Source of the DNA: UBA9547 sp043769845
Lineage (GTDB): Bacteria > Bacteroidota > Bacteroidia > Cytophagales > UBA9547
Length of the DNA stretch: 19,104 nucleotides
Assembly: GCA_043769845.1 (NCBI GenBank)
Contig: JAYVIX010000301.1
Coordinates: forward strand, 1-19,104
Direction: 5' to 3'
Both the position numbers and the translations under genes were made by a program. A model generated the notes under the pieces. It was not told the DNA's origin, did no database searches, and saw only the letters and a program-made list of their open reading frames with translations. Positions 14,519 through 19,104 of the stretch are shown piece after piece (the stretch's first letter is position 1; every line of letters starts with the position of its first letter).

Positions 14519-17071
14519 ATGTTCTCTTCCTTGAAACGCAATAAACCTTTGGTCGCTACTTCGCAAGACGCTTGGTATGACGAGACTGTTGGGCTCGATG
14601 GAGCGATGAAGCCAGAATGGCAAACTTTGCTTGACAACTTAAACCAATTAGGGGCAACCGAAATTGTGCAGCGAAATAAGGATTTGCAACGTTTGCTGCG
14701 CGAAAATGGTGTGACATATAATGTATACGAAGGTCATTTGGCCATGCCACGCACTTGGAATCTCGATCCTGTTCCATGGGTGATAGAATCGAAAAATTGG
14801 AGCATGGTAGAAAAAGGCCTGATCCAAAGAGCCGAATTGCTCAATTTTATTCTGAAAGACCTTTATGGCCCGAAAGAATTGTTAAAAAAAGGACTTGTGC
14901 CGCATGAAGTGATTTTCTGTCACAGAGGTTTTTTGAGGCAATGCGACAATATTCCGTTTGGTACCAATTATCCATTGGCGGTATATGCGGCTGATATTGC
15001 GCGTGGGCCTGATGGGCAAATGTGGGTCATTAACGATCGTACACAGGCGCCTTCGGGCATGGGTTATGCACTCGAAAACCGATCGGTGATGTCGCGTGTA
15101 TTGCCCGAGATGTTTAAAGGACAGCACGTTAGAAAAGTATCTGATTTTTATAGCTCGTTTTACAATTCGCTTTGTCAAATAGCACCTCACGGAAAAGAAA
15201 ATCCGAGAATCGCACTTTTGACCCCAGGGGAGAAAAATGAAACGTATTTTGAACATGCGTTTTTGTCCGATCATCTAGGAATCAACCTCGTGCAAGGCGA
15301 TGATTTACTTGTGAAAGACAGCCACTTATGGATCAAAACGATTCATGGCTTAGAGCAGATTGATATTTTGGTGCGCAGGGTAGACGATGTTTTTTGCGAT
15401 CCTTTGGAATTTCGTCCCGAATCGCGCTTGGGCGTACCAGGTTTGCTCGAAGTGGTTCGAAAAGGAAATGTTGTGTTGGCCAATCCGCTGGGAAGTGGAA
15501 TTCTGGAAAACCCAGGTCTGATTCCTTTCCTTAATATCATTTCGCAACGCTATTTTGGCGAAAAACTCATTTTGCCATCGGTAGCGACTTGGTGGTGCGG
15601 CCATGCCAAAGAGATGTCGCACGTGATTGCGAATATTGATAAATTGATTGTCAAAAAAATAGATCGATATACAGGAAGTCCAACGGTAGTTCCATCGAAT
15701 CTGAGCCGAATTGATCGTGACAAATTGATCGAAAGAATCAAACACGAACCTTATTTATTTGTTGGTCAAGAGAAAGTAGGTTTTTCGGCTGTTCCTTCTT
15801 TTGTCAACAACGAATTGGATTCTCGTTTTGCGGTACTTAGGGGCTTTGCAGTTCCTAATGGTTTGGGATACAATGTGATGCCTGGTGGTCTTACGCGTAG
15901 TTCGCCCGAACGAGGTATTTTTATTGTGTCCAATCAGGCGGGCGGCATTAGTAAAGATACATGGGTGGTGGCCGATAAAGACGAGCATCCAATGCCTCAA
16001 CGTCCAGCAGCCAACAAAATCCAAAAGGTACATTTGAAAGAATCGCTCACCAGCCGAATGGCTGAAAATCTATTCTGGTCGGGGCGGTACAGCGAGCGTG
16101 TTTTAGCCACTGTCCGATTGCTAAAAACGACCCTGAGCCACATTCTGGAAAGTCCCGGAACGGAGCCCTATCAAGTTGTAAAGGATCGCTTGTTAGCTTC
16201 GCTCACACATCTCACAATGACCTATCCTGGTTTTGTGAGCGATGAAATGGGGAAATCGAAAGACCCCCAAACTCATTTGTTTGAGTTGGCGCAAGACGAA
16301 AATTTGCCAGGCAGTTTGGCTTTTAATCTTCGAAATCTGATTCATGCGATGCAGTCGATAGGTGGTTATCTTTCGAACGATACTCGTAGGATGATCGAAA
16401 GCCTAAAAGACAATGGAGCGTTTATCAAAAAACTGAAACCGACTGGTTTTCTGCATCTTAGCAATTCGCTCGACAAACTGTACAACGCACTCGTTTCCTT
16501 GCTAGGCTTTATCACCGAAAGTATGCCACGCGAGCAAGGCTGGCTGATGTTTCAGGCAGGCCGAAAAGTAGAACGCTCGTTTCTGATTGCTTCGCTCGCT
16601 CGCTCGACTTTGGTGTACAAAGACAACGAACAAGTGCAACAACTGATACTAGAAGCGGTACTGAAAAGTAACCAATTACTGTCGACCTATCGATACAAAT
16701 ACCGTACGCATTTGAATCTCGAATATGCGCTTCAGCTTTTGTTGTTTGATGAAAATAATCCGCGTTCGATCGCTTATCAGCTTCAGAAATTGATGATTTA
16801 TCTGAAAAATTTGGAAGACGAAGAGGATCCCGAAACGTTCAGTAAAGATCAGAAATACGTTTTGGAGGCGCATACAAAACTGTTGATTGCAGATCCAAGT
16901 GAATTGTTGCTCAATACCAATGAAGATTTTGTACGCGATAAATTAGAATTGCTTCTGAGCGAACTGGGCGAATTGTTGTCGATGTGTTCAAATGCGATCA
17001 ATCAAAAATATTTCAGTCACGCAACTGAAGTTAAAAGTTTGATCATCACCACAAACGAAATAGAGCTTTGA
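14519..17071 (+). CDS. Circularly permuted type 2 ATP-grasp / alpha-E domain fusion protein
   Basis: An 850-residue cytosolic protein joining two families often encoded separately. Residues about 30-490 are a circularly permuted ATP-grasp ligase-like domain (DUF404/DUF407 type): YNVYEG, WVIESKNWSMVEKGLIQRAEL, LKDLYGP, QMWVINDRTQAPSGMGYALENR, and later LRGFAVPNGLGYNVMPGGLTR. From about 510 an alpha-E (DUF403) helical domain begins with the hallmark LTSRMAENLFWSGRYSERVL and continues to the end with many Leu/Glu-rich helices. ATP-grasp members form amide or ester bonds using ATP; the alpha-E role is unknown. The stop codon overlaps the TTG start of the transglutaminase gene (TTGA), so the two are translationally coupled. 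This trio of domains recurs in bacteria and has been proposed from genomics to make or modify peptides; no substrate is established. The ATG at 14519 is the natural start. Confidence 0.9.
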   Translation: MFSSLKRNKPLVATSQDAWYDETVGLDGAMKPEWQTLLDNLNQLGATEIVQRNKDLQRLLRENGVTYNVYEGHLAMPRTWNLDPVPWVIESKNWSMVEKGLIQRAELLNFILKDLYGPKELLKKGLVPHEVIFCHRGFLRQCDNIPFGTNYPLAVYAADIARGPDGQMWVINDRTQAPSGMGYALENRSVMSRVLPEMFKGQHVRKVSDFYSSFYNSLCQIAPHGKENPRIALLTPGEKNETYFEHAFLSDHLGINLVQGDDLLVKDSHLWIKTIHGLEQIDILVRRVDDVFCDPLEFRPESRLGVPGLLEVVRKGNVVLANPLGSGILENPGLIPFLNIISQRYFGEKLILPSVATWWCGHAKEMSHVIANIDKLIVKKIDRYTGSPTVVPSNLSRIDRDKLIERIKHEPYLFVGQEKVGFSAVPSFVNNELDSRFAVLRGFAVPNGLGYNVMPGGLTRSSPERGIFIVSNQAGGISKDTWVVADKDEHPMPQRPAANKIQKVHLKESLTSRMAENLFWSGRYSERVLATVRLLKTTLSHILESPGTEPYQVVKDRLLASLTHLTMTYPGFVSDEMGKSKDPQTHLFELAQDENLPGSLAFNLRNLIHAMQSIGGYLSNDTRRMIESLKDNGAFIKKLKPTGFLHLSNSLDKLYNALVSLLGFITESMPREQGWLMFQAGRKVERSFLIASLARSTLVYKDNEQVQQLILEAVLKSNQLLSTYRYKYRTHLNLEYALQLLLFDENNPRSIAYQLQKLMIYLKNLEDEEDPETFSKDQKYVLEAHTKLLIADPSELLLNTNEDFVRDKLELLLSELGELLSMCSNAINQKYFSHATEVKSLIITTNEIEL

Positions 17072-17943
17072 TCTACGAAATTTCACACAAGACGATTTAT
17101 ACTTACAATGCGCCAGTAAGCCATTGTCATAGCAAAATATGGTTGATGCCGCGCGCTTTGCCTTATCAAAAATGTACCGAAGTATTTTTCGATATTAGCC
17201 CTTTGCCTGCCGTTTTTTATGAACTAAAAGACTTTTATGGCAATTCGGTCAATTACTTTTCGGTGGAACAAAATCACACTAAATTAGAGGTGAGCGTGAG
17301 GAGTAGGGTAGAAGTGATGCCGTATTTGAGCCGTGAAACAAGCAATTATAAGGATATGTCTTGGGAGTTGGTGCGCAAAATGCTATCCGAGTTTCATGAA
17401 GAATTAGTGGAAGTGTATCATTTCAAATACGAATCGCAACATGTACCTGTGGAGAAAGATGTGTTCGATTATGCTGCTCGATTTTTCAAACCAAATCGAC
17501 CTCTTTTGGAAGCAACTCAGGATTTGATGTCGCACATTTTCAAGGAGTTTAAGTTTGTATCAGGCTATTCGACCATCGCTACCCCACTTAGCGATATCCT
17601 GCGTAATCGGAAAGGTGTTTGTCAAGACTTTGCCCATATGGCCATTGCCTGTTTGCGTTCGCATGGTTTGGCCGCCAAATACATGAGCGGTTATATCGAA
17701 ACATTGCCGCCTCCTGGCAAAACCAAACTGGTAGGCGCAGATGCTTCTCATGCATGGTTTTCGGTGTACCTGCCAGGTGCTGGTTGGTACGATTTTGATC
17801 CAACCAACAATATGATTCCTTCCGAACGCCACGTTACCCTAGCTTGGGGCCGCGACTATTCGGATGTGACGCCTATGCGTGGCGTTATCGTTAGTGGCGG
17901 AAGACATAAATTGGATGTGGAAGTGGATGTAAAACGAATATAA
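17068..17943 (+). CDS. Transglutaminase-like cysteine peptidase family protein
   Basis: The 291-residue protein begins at a TTG overlapping the upstream TGA by four bases. This is the right start because MIYEISHKTIYTYNAPVSHC matches the conserved N-terminal beta-sandwich of bacterial transglutaminases of this operon type, and the next Met (about residue 27) would cut it off. The catalytic triad is intact: Cys185 in RKGVCQDFAHM, His228 in DASHAWFSV and Asp244 in WYDFDPTNN. There is no signal peptide, so it is cytosolic, unlike secreted transglutaminases. The neighbour is the ATP-grasp/alpha-E protein, implying opposing or sequential amide chemistry (formation versus cleavage or transfer). The actual substrate is unknown. 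Confidence 0.9.
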   Translation: MIYEISHKTIYTYNAPVSHCHSKIWLMPRALPYQKCTEVFFDISPLPAVFYELKDFYGNSVNYFSVEQNHTKLEVSVRSRVEVMPYLSRETSNYKDMSWELVRKMLSEFHEELVEVYHFKYESQHVPVEKDVFDYAARFFKPNRPLLEATQDLMSHIFKEFKFVSGYSTIATPLSDILRNRKGVCQDFAHMAIACLRSHGLAAKYMSGYIETLPPPGKTKLVGADASHAWFSVYLPGAGWYDFDPTNNMIPSERHVTLAWGRDYSDVTPMRGVIVSGGRHKLDVEVDVKRI

Positions 17944-18010
17944 AAGCAGATTTTCGGGATTTAGCAGTTTTAATTAATCTGCAAGCGACTATAATCTGTC
18001 AACTATTTAA

Positions 18011-19104
18011 TTACCTAATCAACGTCACCGTTTTCTGTGAATCTTCGTTGGCGATCAGGAAATAAATACCAGGAGCAGCCATTTCACCATTTTCGTTAGT
18101 TCCGTCCCAGTAGGCTGGAGTAGGGATGGATTTTACCAAACCACCTGAACGGTCGTAAATGACTGTTTTGCCAGTATTTTCGATGAAATAAATGTCGGCC
18201 ACACCATCTCCATTGGGTGAAAAATAGTTGTCACTTTGGGGTGACGCTGGTTTCAATTTTCCGAATGTGAAAGTGCTGCCATTTTTCAGTTCTACTCCTC
18301 TGAAAATTAGACGGCCAAGATTGCTGAGTTCAGTAACAGGAATGATTCCTTTTCCTACCGTTTCGTTGGCAAAAGAGCCATTGTTATCGGTATCAATCAA
18401 TAATGCAACATCTTTATTGTCGAGCGGTGGAATGTCTTTCGGGTCAACTATGATGTCCACTTTTTGTGATTTCCCAGTGATGGATGTTGCCCATTTTCTA
18501 GCCATTTTGAATTGAATGCCTTCTGGAAGACTGTTGGCTGACGAAGTTGAAAGCGGAATACCATTATGGCCTACTAGTACAAAATCGCCATAGGTCATTT
18601 CATTGCCATTGATTTCAATCACTCCTTCTCCTTTGGCTGATAACTGACACGAGCCATCGGAAGCCTTACCAACGCCTACCAATTCAAAATCATAATTTCC
18701 AGCACTTTGATCATCCCATTTGTACAGGTCGTTTTGGAGAAGTGGAATACCATATTTGGCCGAGAGATAATTCTCCAAAATAATTTTTTCGGCAGTGTTC
18801 AAAATCTTGTTATAAATGAGGACATTGGCAATATAGCCATCGAAAAAAGGTTTTAGTTTGCCAGTAGAAACATCGGAAGTAGAGCCAATGTAATACTTTT
18901 CAGAATTATTAATGGGTTGTGCGCCAGCCTGATAAGCAGTTGTTACTGAATTATTGTGGGCAACGCTAAGTTTTCCGTTCCACGCTTCTTTTTGAAGTAC
19001 TGCCAAATAAGTATTCTTAATTGAAGCGGGTGTTTTGATACAATAATCGGTGTTGGTGGTAGAATCGCCCGAACCAACTGCGATGCTTGAATCACAAAAT
19101 GCAA
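18011..19104 (-). CDS. T9SS type B (gliding-associated) sorted secreted protein with LamG-like region, N-terminus off window
   Basis: The frame is open from the right edge to a TAA at 18013-18011, showing 363 residues; no start is present inside, so the 5' end lies beyond the window. A TTG at 19006 is in frame but internal. The last ~70 residues form a type B (CHU_C-like) T9SS sorting domain: NYFSPNGDGVADIYFI, VIYDRSGGLVK, YWDGTNENGEMAAPGIYFL and a terminal basic VTLIR. Before it is a concanavalin/LamG-like segment ending in PFFDGYIANVLIYNKIL and ENYLSAKYGI, a pattern usual in large Bacteroidota surface proteins, and a middle part resembling secreted-protein spacers (TDNNGSFANE). It is probably a large cell-surface or secreted protein; the ligand cannot be told from this part. 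Confidence 0.88.
   Translation of the reverse strand, partial: AFCDSSIAVGSGDSTTNTDYCIKTPASIKNTYLAVLQKEAWNGKLSVAHNNSVTTAYQAGAQPINNSEKYYIGSTSDVSTGKLKPFFDGYIANVLIYNKILNTAEKIILENYLSAKYGIPLLQNDLYKWDDQSAGNYDFELVGVGKASDGSCQLSAKGEGVIEINGNEMTYGDFVLVGHNGIPLSTSSANSLPEGIQFKMARKWATSITGKSQKVDIIVDPKDIPPLDNKDVALLIDTDNNGSFANETVGKGIIPVTELSNLGRLIFRGVELKNGSTFTFGKLKPASPQSDNYFSPNGDGVADIYFIENTGKTVIYDRSGGLVKSIPTPAYWDGTNENGEMAAPGIYFLIANEDSQKTVTLIR

Noticed and set aside
17946..17982. GCAGATT...AATCTGC stem after the transglutaminase gene as a terminator
   Set aside because: Only 7 bp closing a 23-base loop and no T-run; this could easily arise by chance in AT-rich sequence.

Overview
The window looks like chromosome from a Bacteroidota species of the Cytophagales type. 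Three things support this. Two incomplete genes, one at each edge, encode secreted proteins with type IX secretion (T9SS) C-terminal sorting domains, type A on the left and gliding-associated type B on the right. Several starts are preceded by TAnnTTTG-like -7 elements, and Shine-Dalgarno sequences are absent. The gene families also fit this group (YfiR-SpoIIE proteins, PD40/OmpA proteins, AAA+DUF4143 ATPases). Species cannot be fixed from the sequence alone. I saw no tRNA, rRNA, CRISPR array or transposase.

Layout, left to right. (1) 1-651, minus: a T9SS cargo gene cut by the window edge and interrupted by a frameshift at a (GCCTT)x3 pentanucleotide repeat; two repeat units would give one open frame. 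(2) 715-3387, minus: a double-length D-Ala-D-Ala ligase made of two fused Ddl-like units. (3) 3409-3566: a promoter region with repeated TGTTGTTT words and a perfect palindrome, ahead of (4) an AAA+DUF4143 ATPase (3567-4790, plus). (5) 4806-5193: a small gene graveyard holding a hairpin, the last ~22 codons of a second class A PBP gene (minus) and the C-terminal end of ribD (plus), placed head to head. (6) 5178-10087: an AT-rich signalling block, with a hybrid histidine kinase (minus) divergent from a three-gene operon (plus) encoding a YfiR/coiled-coil/SpoIIE phosphatase, a SiaB-like kinase and a SiaC-like (DUF1987) substrate. (7) 10252-12591, minus: intact class A PBP1A. (8) 12717-14198, minus: a PD40-propeller envelope protein with a worn OmpA-like tail. 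(9) 14519-17943, plus: a circularly permuted ATP-grasp/alpha-E fusion translationally coupled to a transglutaminase. (10) 18011-19104, minus: a LamG-like T9SS type B cargo protein, incomplete at its N-terminus.

How the genes may work together. The Ddl fusion and PBP1A belong to peptidoglycan synthesis but are about 7 kb apart, separated by the ATPase, the remnants and the signalling block. The signalling block reads as a partner-switching circuit: a membrane-anchored phosphatase with a periplasmic YfiR sensor should oppose a GHKL-type kinase over phosphorylation of the small SiaC-like protein. No GGDEF gene, the output partner of the Pseudomonas Sia system, lies in the window. The ATP-grasp/alpha-E/transglutaminase pair is a recurrent but biochemically uncharacterised peptide-modification-type operon. 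The block's base composition and the paralogous PBP tails on both sides suggest that 4.8-10.3 kb is a rearranged or acquired segment.
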